Positions 47,956 through 58,675 of a stretch of 64,000 nt of DNA are shown piece by piece; position 1 is the stretch's first letter; every line of letters starts with the position of its first letter. The DNA is from Maratus speciosus (taxonomy: Eukaryota; Arthropoda; Arachnida; Araneae; Salticidae). Made by a program: the position numbers and the translations under genes. The DNA is taken from NCBI GenBank assembly GCA_963932465.1, contig OZ010800.1, forward strand, positions 33,172,852-33,236,851. The letters run 5' to 3'. The notes beneath the pieces were generated by a model, which was not told the origin of the DNA, ran no database searches, and was given only the letters and a program-made list of their open reading frames with translations.

Positions 47956-49676
47956 CTAGCTGACCTACTGACCTGCCTGGCATTGCCCGGGCCCATCGAT
48001 TTTTCCAAACGAATCGCGAATATTTAAAATCAAGAGTCATATTAAAATTTAAATAAAAAAATATCTGTAAATGAACCTTGGAACGGGTCCCCACTGCCTT
48101 AAGCAGCTTAAACTGCACATGCTACGCATTATGTTCCAAACAAACCTCTCCGAACGAAATCTGTTACTTCCATATTCCACTGTCAGGGGATGGAAACTTT
48201 TCTAAATAAACCTATATCTGAACGAAACTCCATTATTCAACCTGTCCGTAGATTTGTCGAGGGGGTGTGAACTCAAATAAGAGAAAACCACCCTGGGGGG
48301 AAATTGCTGGAGGGTTGCGGGAGGTGCATAATAGAAAATAGTGATCAAAGGGTGTCGAATGCTATATCATATGAGGGAGTAGGAAAAAGTTAGAAAACTG
48401 GCGCCCCAAGACCAAATTTGAGGTGGGGGGAACATGAAGATCCTAATACGAAAGCTTCGTCAAAGGGTAGTATAATGATATATCACATGAGGGGTTCGTA
48501 AAAGTAAGAAAAGTACCCTCTAATTGGTCAGATTGAGGGACGGGGGGGAGGGAGGTGCATAATAGGAAAGTATGATCAAAGGGTAGTCCAATGATATATC
48601 ACATTATTGGGTCAGAAAAGGTTAGAAAAGTGTCTTCTGGGGGTCAAAATGGAGGTACGGGTGGAGGGTGGTGTATAATATGAAAGTGTGATCAAAGGGC
48701 TATCCAATGATAAATCACATGAGGACGTGGGAAATAGAAAATTTAGGCTTGTGGTGGGCCAAATTGGGAGACGGAGGTTCATAATATGAAAGAGTAGTCA
48801 AAGGCCTTGCCAATAATATATCACCCGGTCCCCACGGGGAGTAGGATCTTAAATAAAACGTAGAAATGGTTGATAAAATAAATGGGAAAAGGGCTCCAAA
48901 AACGAAAAAGATTGAATTAAAAGGAGCAATTTATTAAGAATTTACCGGTTACAGGTATTCTGTTTTCTTTATTAATTTGATCTCTTGTGAATATGCTTCC
49001 CCACTTCCTCTCCCATTATCACTATTAAGTTTTACATACATATGTTTAACGGTTTTCCAATTCTGTATATTAGTTATATTTATTTTTCCTCATTAGTTTG
49101 TAATTATTTCATTCCCTTTTTGGAAAGTAAATGGAGGGATCGACCGGAAAAAGATCTCAATTTAGTTCAATATTTCGTGAATATGCCGATCCCTATCTAG
49201 ATCATTTTTGAAATATTAAATCAGTTTTTTGCAAAAATTAAAAAAAAAATTACAGACCAATTTTTTTCAAAATTAGGTATTCGGATGCAGAAATTTTTTT
49301 ATGTATGTATTCTTAATTTCAAATTAATTCTTCAAACAGTTTTCTTAATTTCCTCGAATTAGTGAAAATTTGAATATTTCATCGTCTGCAAATTCGTATG
49401 AAAGCAGGTGTTTTTTTATTTTCAGTTAAAAAGAACTGCATCAAACTGAGCATGCGCTGTCTTGCTTCCGATGTTCAGAAAAGAATAGGTGATCGATAAG
49501 TTTTTAATTAATAACTCAACTAATTATCAGAAATTTAAAACTCTGAGTCTCAGGTGCACCACGAGAAGCCTAGGACTACCCTCACACAAATTTTTAGCCT
49601 TGTATATGCGGTAGATTTCCCTAGCTATCGCACACACAACAACAGACAAGGCAAAACTTTCTTTTATTAGTATAGA
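47956..49676 (-). mobile_element. Non-autonomous Helitron, complete, with internal array
   Basis: On the minus strand it starts 'tctatactaataaaagaaag' at 49676 and ends in a hairpin ('ccgggcaatgccagg') and CTAG at 47959-47956. It lies exactly between an A and a T of the target. Length is 1,721 bp. It has no Rep or helicase. At about 48330-48830 it holds roughly four to five units of about 120 bp marked by 'gtgatcaaagggtagtccaa' and 'tgatatatcacatgagg'. The 3' end resembles that at 35125. Confidence 0.8.
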
Positions 49677-51725
49677 TATTCGAAATAGAAAACGAATTAT
49701 CAGTTGGTTTACCGGCGAAATTTGTGAATTTTTGGAGACTTTGGAAATCAGGTTTAATTACAAATTTCTGCCTAGGAATTTAAAGAAACCCATTTTTTAT
49801 GAATTTTCTGGATAGAAAATAATTTTTTAAATAACTGACTACAGTTCTGTACCAAATGGTATAAGCTTTATTTCAGTAACGGAAAAGTTTAGTTTAGTTC
49901 ACTCATACGAGCCAGACCAAACTGTATCGTAAACCTGTAAGCATTTTGCATTTCTGTTTTGAAATAATAAATGGTATATTTAACCCAGTAAAAGGTTTGT
50001 TTATCTCAGTAAACAACTTCGAATAGTTTCCAAGCTGGGTAGTTGTAACAGAGTTCTATCCCGCAGAATACCGCATGAATAAATGAAGAATACTCAAATA
50101 AAACATTCTCTATCACTATGTAAAAATCTCAGTTCCACCCTCTCTTATTTTTAAATTTAGTACGACCTTGATCCTATGAAGCAAACGATATCTCCAATGC
50201 ATTTGTTGTACAGGATTCCCCGAGAGAAGGTAGTACCTTGAAATGGAGAGAGAATGTTTTTGATGCAAGTTTCAAATTAAAGCACATTTCTTCCTCTTCT
50301 CAAAAGTTATTTTTTTGAAAGTAGGTATTTATAATTTAAATACTGTTAGGCATATTAAAAAATTATTGGCTCGAGGCACACAGGATCCATTCTAGGTATG
50401 CCGTTGTGGTAAATTTGGCCGATGCTTTCACCCTTCTCAGCTCGTACATAAATAAAGTTCAGATATAATACATGATGCCTTTCTGAGTTCTTAATTAGAA
50501 CGATTAAGTTAAGGTAAAAAAAAAAAAAAAAATTACAATGAAGTGTGAGACACTCTCACTTTGCTTAACAATTTCTGTAGGCAAAACACTCCACATGAGT
50601 CTATACTATCTTACTTCATATACATCACTACGACGTTACAACATCACTCTCCAAAATCCAAGTCCAACTGTTCAGTCTTCTTCACTAGAACTTACTGACG
50701 CTCTTCTTTTCCACACCTCAGTGAGCGGCCTGACGAGAGTTTCTCCCATTGGTCAGTCCTCCGTAATTTCTCCAATATGTAGAAATTTACACTTTCACAC
50801 GCCCTTGGACATTTCTGAAGCAGATAGATAAACTTCGTTATTCTCTTCCAGAATTCCTTTCAACAAAAAGCTTAGTAAAAAGAGATTTTCGTTGGTTGCC
50901 TCCAGGCCTTTGTGTATCGAAAACACGATGCCACAATGTATTAACGGTTTATAGTCGTGAAGTTCATAAGACTCTGTTAAACTGATATTCTTTTTAATGG
51001 TTTACGGACACAAGCTTCACAGGATCCTGTTATAGTGATTATTGTTTTAATGACTTATGTGATGCTAATCACACAGATGACAACCGTTATAGTGATTGTC
51101 ACCTTAACGATTTATGGCTGCAGAACCACATAATTTTTATCATCGTTAACAATTTATGAACTTGAAATGCACAAGGCCTAGTTACAATGAACGCCTATTT
51201 TTTAGGTTATCTTATTATTTTTTTTAACACTCTGAACACTCCTCGCCTCCTCTATCAGATTACCATGGACGACATCATGGGCGGGTCTGCAAGTATAGAA
51301 TGTAAATTAAAGTGTCACAAATCCGTCCCATCCCCCAATTTCGTCTACCTAGCCTTTGTGAATATTGCTGCTTCCCTTGGAAAGCCTGTGAAACACTTCT
51401 GTACATCCTAATCCACCGATAGTGTTCATGAGCGGGAATGCTATCTTTTGGAAAAGTATTCCCCAATAGTAGTTTAAATGGAATATTGTTATAGTTTTTT
51501 TCAACTTTAGAATATTATGCCGGTAACTGAAGGTAACATTTTCAAAAGTGCATAATTGATCTTTGTGAGTTGGATCATCTTTTCTTGTCCAGACTCTGGA
51601 TGACGTCTTTTTCCAAGAAGCTGCCAACATGTTTTACTACTTTTAATTTTAATTTCCTCCCTGCAAATCTCACAAATTGGTCAACCAAAAAATGGCCACT
51701 CCAAACAATATGAAGGATGTCAAAA
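49677..51725. other. Spacer with unrecognised open frames
   Basis: Frames of 93-97 codons occur (50538-50831 plus strand; 51349-51630 minus strand) but neither shows a domain I recognise. An A-run lies near 50516-50531. From 50970 to 51180 a short degenerate duplication of 'gttatagtgattgt' and 'acgatttatg' is visible. Confidence 0.4.
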
Positions 51726-52922
51726 GCCATTATTTTGAAATTGAGATAAAAAAGTGATATTTTGATAGTTGTATTTTTTTGATTGGATTGATTTTTTTTA
51801 TGTTGAAGTAGATGATAGATAATGAATATTGTGCAATTCTCAAGCCCTGAAAAAATTTTGCTTTCCCTGTAGAAAATGTCAAAGTTGAAGGTCATGAATA
51901 CCATTTTTCATAAAATGTGAAATGAGAGTATGTTCAGGAAGTTGTATCTTTCGAAAGCAATAGCATCCAAACACAGTGATTTCATAAACTGTTAGTATAA
52001 CACTGCGTGCTTAATAAACTTAACTTGTTTACATGAGGCATTGTTGCTTTTCATTATTATGTTGTCGCAAAATGATGTTTTTACCTGTTTTGTGCACCTA
52101 TTACATTGTTTAATCAACAATACCACAAAATTTTTCTTATTGAACATGAAAGAATACTATTTGGGGAAGCTAAATAATATAGAAATTAATTGGGATATTG
52201 ATGTTGTTGGTAGATATAATTGGTTAAACATTTAAAAGTTGCAAAATCTGCAACTGTATAATTAGGCCTTTCTCAAAAAGGCATCAGAGCAGAACAAAAA
52301 AAATATATATATATCATTTAGTAGTTGAATATAGATACTAATACATAAAAAAAGTGGGGTCTCATGCCATTTTCAGAAAAAAAAGGACAAAAAGCATAAT
52401 TTTTTGAACAATGTACTTTCGTAAATTAGTACACGGGAAAACTGTTGCTAAACTTAACATATCAAACTAGGTAATAATATTAATAATAAACAGACTCTGT
52501 AAATGAGAACACTTATTACTTGTTTATTTCTTCGAACATTTTGCAGATAGTTTTAAAATCTGGTTTAGAAAGACCAAAAAAGCGCGCATTCAATGGAACT
52601 GGAGCACATATTTTGCACAAGATTTCTTTACACTTATACCAGCAATGGTCTTCTTCAGAGTGAGTAAAGTTTTTTTTTTCCATACCTCTTTATACACTAA
52701 TACTTCACCTTGATTTCATTTCTTTCAATTTCAGTAATTTCTCCAGGATACCACATGTTATTGAATAAATCTGTAAACAAATCTGTGACACTGTACTGAC
52801 ACACTACGGTTTCAATGTGCAAAATGGATCTCAATACCTCCTGTACAGAAACTTCTACTTCTTCTTCATTATTATCTTCGTTAGCTTCATGAACATGAAG
52901 TATTATTTAATACCGCAAAATT

Positions 52923-53228
52923 TTATACAGAAAATTCACTGGCCACATTATTACCAGAAGATAATACTGCTCTTTTACTTACGGTAGTATATTTCCCAGG
53001 ACCAATACCAAAGTACTGCCGCACATTTAATCCAGTCTCTGTGGCTTCTTCTGAATGATATGAAATAATATTCTCAATTTTCTGATATTGATAATTGCTG
53101 TTTGATGCAGTGATTTCAATCACAGACACCTTGGAGTTTTGGATACCACCCATGTACAGCAGGCTTTCCTTTAGCTCTTGTGCATCTAATATATAAAAAA
53201 GATTCTCATATTTCTCATAAAAGATTGT
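52923..53228 (-). pseudogene. Transposase-like gene, C-terminal fragment
   Basis: About 100 open codons on the minus strand contain 'LLYMGGIQNSKVS' and, near the end, 'GLNVRQYFGIGPGKYTT'. I associate the second pattern, a G-L-x-V..Y.GIG.GK block, with the tail of an uncharacterised protein family found in transposons of several invertebrates and fish. This is recall, not a search. It would be the end of the gene whose middle lies at 56494-56740. The first eight residues of the open frame derive from the neighbouring Penelope fragment. Confidence 0.4.
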
Positions 53229-53302
53229 CATAATTAAAAATCTTACGATACTCATCAGCGTACATGTAAATAAAAACTATATTAAAAATACATTACAAAT
53301 AA

Positions 53303-53345
53303 TTCCCAACGTTTCGTGCTCTTTCTAACGAGCCATCTTCAGGGG
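53303..53345 (-). ncRNA. Hammerhead-ribozyme-like motif of a Penelope element
   Basis: On the minus strand 'CTGAAGAT' is followed by a stem ('ggctc' with 'gagc') and 'ACGAAACGTTGG'. This is the CUGANGA, stem II, GAAA order of a hammerhead core, located about 190 bp after the GIY-YIG stop in the same orientation, as expected for a Penelope terminal region. Confidence 0.5.
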
Positions 53346-53530
53346 AGAGAGTCCTTGACTTCCTCGGAGCGAAGTTTCCAACAGCACATTCACATTCACG
53401 ACATCACAACTGAAAACATTACGGTAACTGATCATTAAAACAACCAAAATCAATACTGCGCCGGATATGGACTACACCTGTTGGTAGGCTAACACACTAC
53501 ATAAGAAAATAGGAAAACTCGAAATAAACT

Positions 53531-53868
53531 TTACGAATGTACTTCTTTTAAAATATTCAACCAAACATTAGAAATTTGAAATGAAATATTGTCATTGCAT
53601 ACCTCGTTTTTTCTTAGACTTATTTCTATGGATTCACGTATAAGGGCTTTAAGTGGGTTGGAATATTTAGAGATAATTTTTACATTGTCAAAATGAACTG
53701 CCTTGACACTGCCTTTAAATGCTAATCTAGATAAAGCTGTAAATAGTCTATTGAATTTTAAATCACTTTTATGTTCTTTAATTCTTTCAAACAGGCATCG
53801 TTTTGTCATTCCAATATATGAAGTTAATAAACCAGTATTGAGTTGAATAGGGATTTCGTAAACACCAG
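53531..53868 (-). pseudogene. Penelope-like GIY-YIG endonuclease domain
   Basis: The frame reads 'GVYEIPIQLNTG' (GIY motif, near 53866) and 'SYIGMTKRCLFERIKEHK' (YIG motif with the conserved R and H). 'AVHFDNVKII' and 'LIRESIEISLRKN' (catalytic E) follow, ending with 'WLNILK' and a stop at 53531. This arrangement is known from Penelope-like elements, where it nicks DNA for insertion. Upstream (53870-54054) the coding text continues in a different frame, so there is a frameshift, and a (CTGTCTGC)n tract at 53955-53980 interrupts it. No RT is present. Confidence 0.8.
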
Positions 53869-54119
53869 GGTGGAATAAAATTGGTAGAGTATCGTAAGAT
53901 TTTTAATTATTAAATTTTGACAGCGTAAGTCCAAGTTTTCCTTATTGAAAATTTGTCTGCCTGTCTGCCTGTCTGCCTGTAATGCTTTTAATCCACAGTT
54001 TAGAAGTCTGAATTGTGACATGTTACGTATATGTGTTAAACACGGCCGAGGCAACTAAAGTAATCCGGAATAGAAATAACTTATAGTTAATTTTTAGTTA
54101 ATGAAAAACCGCAAATTTA

Positions 54120-54666
54120 CACTGAAAAAAAATGGGTACTCAAAATTGAGAAAAAGTACTCAATTTTAAATACGTGACATAATCAAAATAGCTCCGATCC
54201 AAATGTATTCATTTTTGATCGCATGGTTGTGTTCAAATATGAATCGTCATGTACTGTACTGCCCAACTGAACCTACAAATTAAAGTAAAAATGTACTAAC
54301 ATTTATCTTTCGCTCTAAATTATTAACAAGAAATGTTTAATTGATTATTTATTAAGAAAAATAGAAATATTATTAGCAAGATACTCAAATGGAATATTTT
54401 TATAACAAGAGCTTTATTTCTAAGCACTTTTAAATTATTTAAAAAAAACTGTACATAATTTAATATTTGAATCATCATGAACATCTTTTATGCCACCATT
54501 CATGAAATAAACCATTGCAGGGTACAAAATTATTGTTTTGTTTGGGTTTGATAACAAGTGATGTTTCAAAACTGAGAATACACAGGTTAATTTTTTATCC
54601 AAACTTACTCAATTCGATATGAGTACATCGATTTACTCATTATTGAGTACTTCATTTTTTTCAGTG
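54120..54666. mobile_element. MITE with CACTG ends, copy 2, TA target
   Basis: It starts 'cactgaaaaaaaatgggtac' and ends 'gtacttcatttttttcagtg'. TA flanks both ends (54118-54119 and 54667-54668), the Tc1/mariner duplication. The inner inverse blocks 'tgggtactcaaaattgag' and 'actcattattgagtact' match. It is related to 31233-31850. Noncoding, 547 bp. Confidence 0.75.
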
Positions 54667-54668
54667 TA

Positions 54669-55037
54669 ACAGCAAGTTCCAATCAAATTTAAACATTTTT
54701 CGTTATAGCTGTTGCCAACAATTAAAAATCCACAATAAAATTTTTACCCCAACAATTACTTTTCTGTTGCAAAATTTCCGCGAGAAAAAAATGAAGTAAA
54801 TGATTTGACGAATTTAAAAAAAGGGAATATTACATCATAACTTTTCTACTGCAAGATTTTCACGTGACAAATGAAAATAAAATAAATAGTTTGACGAATT
54901 AAAAAACAAACGTGGATGTTACGTCATAATTTTTCTGTTTTATGATTTCAATGTGGAAAATTATAAATATTTAATTTGACGAATAAAAAAATGGAACATT
55001 AAGTCATAGTGAAAATATAAAGGAAGTGGTGAATATA
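54669..55037. repeat. Short degenerate tandem, ~85-bp unit
   Basis: Units share 'tttctgttgcaaaatttcc' or 'tttctactgcaagattttca', then 'atagtttgacgaatta' and 'gttacgtcataa', at about 54765, 54840, 54925 and 54990. About four units, noncoding. Confidence 0.55.
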
Positions 55038-56167
55038 TGGGGCATTCTCACAATCTTTTGACTTTCGGGAATAAAAATCTGGTGAAATTAAACTCGCTAA
55101 AATAACATTTTAATCTGATAGACGAATGCCCTAATGATTCAAAATAAAGGAAAATTGGTCAGCAGCGAAATTTTTTTTATTTAACTGAGGTTTAAGTTAA
55201 ACTTGCGAGTTTCATTTTCCTTACCATTTTACAACTATAACTTTCTATTTTCTTCTAAATTTTTAGTTATAATGAATTTGCATAGTACCCACAGGACATT
55301 CAAATAAGAAATAATAACAATGTAGTATTTTTAGTACAACATTTTGGTATAACATTGTCTTGAAGGAGTGCTAAAGAGGGAACGGTAAGGTAAAAAAAAG
55401 GGACGGAATAGGAAAAATGTACGGTAAGGATGGAACGGTAAGGAAAATTACCAACTATTTTAGGCAAATCATGTTAAGATTAAGTGGTAGCCACAATGTT
55501 CATTGATTTTTAGAAAGAGTTACTTACATTGGATTAAATATATATATATTTTTAAATTTAGATCGAAAAGTGCAAGAGTAGACCTTGGGGACGGAAAGAC
55601 TACCAATAAAGCCGCGATCTTGAAATTGACATTTAAATGCTGATTTAAATTCTGAAGTAAATTTCCTGTCAAAGAATTTTAGACATTCTTTCTCTAGCAT
55701 ACTTTTGCACGAGACAAAACTTGAAAAAATTTCTGTGGCTCCATCTGAAGTGATTTTCTGTATAAGTTTAGCAAGAGGGCCGGTAAGGATGAAAAACCCA
55801 GGGACAGAGTTCAAAAATAATATCAACCGTAAAAATGTGTGGAGGTTAATTTTTTGCTACATATTTATATAAAACAATTGTCCCAGTTTCGGAAAAAAAT
55901 TACATCAAATTACTTTTATTGGAACAATTTTATACAGACAGCTCCAAACTTAAAAATCAGCATCAGGGACACGGGACGGTATAGGAGTTTTCCTAGTATT
56001 TGGACCCCCAACACCGTCCCAAACTTATTTATCTCATTAATATTGTTATGCAATCATGCAATGGGATGTCCCCCAGCATATGAAATAAAAAAAAACCCAA
56101 GAAAATGTACTAAAATAAAAATTATTAATCAAGGACATAAAAGTCACAAGATAGTGAGAATGCCCCA
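55038..56167. mobile_element. Inverted-repeat element, TA-type target
   Basis: The ends 'tggggcattctcacaatctt' and, inversely, 'tggggcattctcactatctt' match over about 30 bp. Both are bordered by TATA (55034-55037 and 56168-56171), so the target duplication is TA or TATA. The 100-codon minus-strand frame 55524-55826 and the 128-codon plus-strand frame 55839-56225 show no known domain. Degenerate 'acggtaagg' copies lie at 55381-55445. Confidence 0.65.
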
Positions 56168-56493
56168 TATAACGTCATATAAGTGTGAAAAATTGTATTG
56201 TAGCATGATAAAAACTCGATTATAGAAATAGTGGCGTATTTTAACGTTATTGCTCCAATGATGAATGGAAATAAGTTAATTTATTGATGTATTCTTTTGT
56301 GTCTGTTACATAAATTTATACATTTTTATATTAAGTTTCATTTGATTCGTGTGTACAACACTTCGACAGCTTTTTATTTTTTTATTTTTTATGTTATATG
56401 TTAAGTTTTGAAATTGGTTTTACAAAATAAACATTCTTAAAATTCCGTTCAACGCCGGGTACTTTAATTAGTTGCTGAAATTCTTACCAGAAT

Positions 56494-56740
56494 TTAGGTT
56501 GGCTGTACAACAGTGCCACAATGCTGTGCATTTGCAGCTTTTCGATCACACTTATCCTTTCCACACTGAGGGTCATTGTAATCATGCCGCATTAATTTTA
56601 GTTTATACTTTTGTGGTATTATAATTTCTAACTGTATATGTCCATTTGCACTGTAACAACCCGCATTATCCGCCTTCATATAAATGTCGAATGGTCAGAA
56701 GAGAGTTCACTGACTGCAAATATATTTGCATTATTTTGTT
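56494..56740 (-). pseudogene. Transposase-like gene, middle fragment
   Basis: The minus-strand frame gives 'IYMKADNAGCYSANG' and then 'RHDYNDPQCGKDKCDRKAA' before decaying. I recall a family in transposons of cnidarians, arthropods and fish with the paired motifs 'DNAGCYH' and 'F.EPQ.GK..CDR'. They may be parts of a DDE-like catalytic core, but this is inference. The fragment sits in the same orientation as 52923-53228, 3.3 kb upstream, and the space between is filled by later insertions. Confidence 0.5.
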
Positions 56741-57945
56741 GTACATCACGAATGGCAATGCTTCATCCAACTTAGTATTGCGTATTGAATGCATTATGAA
56801 TGAACTGTAAATCTTTCCTGAAAGCTTTCATTTTCAATTGTTATAACTATATTTTTAATGACATGTGACAGTTCAAAAATATCCATACATTCTGGGTAGA
56901 TTGAAGTATGGCTGTTGGAATTTTCACAAAACTAATGAAAATTAACATCATTCGGATTACTGATAACCAACAAAGGGCAGTATGATGATACTCTCTGTTA
57001 ACTGACACTGCAGTGTAACTTGTAACCTAGTTTTAGGTAAAATAGTGTTTTCTGTATTTTGGATGAAATTTACTTTAAGTCACAAGGCTCTAAAGTTTTA
57101 TTTGTCAGAACATGTACAATTCAATTTAGAATAAAGGAGGGATAAATAGAAAAGAGATTTTTCATTTCTCCATAGAGGAGAAATATAGAAGGCTGAAAGA
57201 GAAATGGGATGTTCCATTTTCTGATAGGGTAAAAGCCCGATCATTGAGATGGCCTTTTTGTAACTTTTGTCATTTTTTTTTCTAAAAAGTTGCATGAGAC
57301 CCCACTACGTTTTCTTTTCCAAGTTTTAGCACATATATTCATCTACTATATGATATATTTTGTTTTATTCTTTTCTGATGCTTTTTGAGATAAGCGAAAT
57401 CCAAATGTTGCAGACTTTGAAACTTTTGAATATATAACAGATTATTTCTGCCAACAGCATCAATATCCCGGTAAAGTTCTAAATTACTTAGCTTGTCCTA
57501 ATAGTAAACTTTCATATTCTATAAGAAACATTTTGAGGTACTATTACTTAAACAAGATAATGAGTGCAGAAAACAGACAAAAACGTTATTTTGATTCCAT
57601 TTTGGGACAACATAACAATGTAAAACAACAAAACCCCATAAAAGCAAGTTAAGTTAAGCAGGCAAAGTTATACTAACATTTTATGAAAACATAATTTTGG
57701 GATGTTGTTGGTTTCTTAAGATATAACACTCTAATCACACTCGCATTTCACTTTTCATGAAAAATGTCATTCATGACCTTGAACTTTGACATTTTCTACA
57801 GGGAAGAGAAAACCTTTTCAGGGATTCAAAATTGCACACTATTCATTAAATATGACCTACTTCAACATAAAAAAAATCTAGCCAATCAAAAAATACAACT
57901 ATCACACTTCATCTGACTTTCAAAATAATTGCTCTAAAGAACCTA

Positions 57946-58110
57946 CGCTAGGCACGCGAAAACATTCGCAAGCTAATGTTAAACCTATGAGAAAGTTCTT
58001 TTCAATTTTTTCTCTTGCATTTTAACATTTTTAAATTAAAAAAAAAATCCATCGGGTACGTGAGGTCGATATCTAAAGTTGTGTGTTTCTACTTTTTCAA
58101 TTTTCGTTAC

Positions 58111-58144
<34 letters not shown>

Positions 58145-58395
58145 GAGACAATTTTTTAAACATTCACTTTCAGAACCGCTTCCAGCCGTTTCCAAAAGTG
58201 AAAGTTTCCGCTTAGAAAAAAAAACTTTAACCAAAATTGAAAAAGTACAGATGCACAACATTAGGTATCGACCTTTGATATCCCACGCAAAAGTCATTCT
58301 AATATATTAAAATATAAGCGAGAAAATTGAAAAGAAGTTTCCCATAGGTTTAACATTAGCTTCCGACTGTTTTAGCGTGACTAGTATAGGCTCTT
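57946..58395. mobile_element. Foldback element, relative of 27341-28431
   Basis: Arms of about 220 bp face each other. 'aagctaatgttaaacctatg' appears at 57971 and inversely at 58347; 'tactttttcaatttt' and 'cactttcagaaccgcttcc' mirror each other around 58180. A poly-T of about 30 nt (58111-58141) lies in the left arm and a short A-run in the right. The end blocks match the arms of the foldback at 27341. It has no tandem core. Confidence 0.7.
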
Positions 58396-58461
58396 AAACT
58401 TCTCTCTTTTCTTAGTTGTAGAGTCAATCCATACTTCCATCTTTGCTAGAACTGACTCTTA

Positions 58462-58671
58462 CCCTTTGAGCTCTGAGGGGTGAATTTCTTCAAAATGCCC
58501 AAATATCACAATGGCACCAGTATTTTGTAAACAAGATATTCGCCCTATAATATACACGAAAAAATGTCTTAATCTATTTTCAAATAAATTTGGTTGAATA
58601 TTCCGGTGCCAATGTGACATTTGGAGATCAAAATTAAGTGGGAAGAAATTCACCCATCAGAGCTCAAAGGG
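58462..58671. mobile_element. MITE, piggyBac-like, 210 bp
   Basis: It begins 'ccctttgagctctgaggggt' and ends with 'acccatcagagctcaaaggg'. The inverse similarity covers about 30 bp. TTAA follows the right end (58672-58675) and TTA precedes the left, consistent with a TTAA target that lost one base. CCC starts and TTAA targets are typical of piggyBac. Related copy at 22710-22917. Confidence 0.7.
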
Positions 58672-58675
58672 TTAA

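Larger units (their letters stand above)
53230..54060 (-). mobile_element. Penelope-like element fragment, GIY-YIG end
   Basis: It consists of the GIY-YIG endonuclease part of a Penelope-like element and its downstream hammerhead-like motif, without the reverse transcriptase. A 21-bp block 'taattaaaaatcttacgata' at the left edge (53234-53253) is the inverse of the sequence at 53887-53907 inside the element, so the left tip is an inverted piece of the element itself. Confidence 0.7.
51726..57935 (-). mobile_element. DNA transposon with ~675-bp inverted repeats, invaded
   Basis: The left arm (51726-52400) and right arm (57262-57935) are inverse complements at perhaps 75 percent by eye. Shared blocks include 'agttgtattttttgattgg', 'cagggaaagcaaaattttt' (diverged), 'ttgacattttctacaggg' (inverse) and 'ggtctcatgc'. 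Between them, minus-strand fragments at 56494-56740 and 52923-53228 look like parts of one transposase-like gene. Three later insertions lie inside: 53230-54060, 54120-54666 and 55038-56167. The exact outer ends and target duplication could not be fixed, and the superfamily is unknown. Confidence 0.6.

Noticed and set aside
50538..50831. 97-codon plus-strand frame
   Set aside because: Serine/threonine-rich but without any recognised motif; too weak to call a gene.
51575..51904. 109-codon minus-strand frame in the left arm of the large transposon
   Set aside because: It spans the boundary between the inverted arm and outside DNA, and the mirror arm does not keep the frame.
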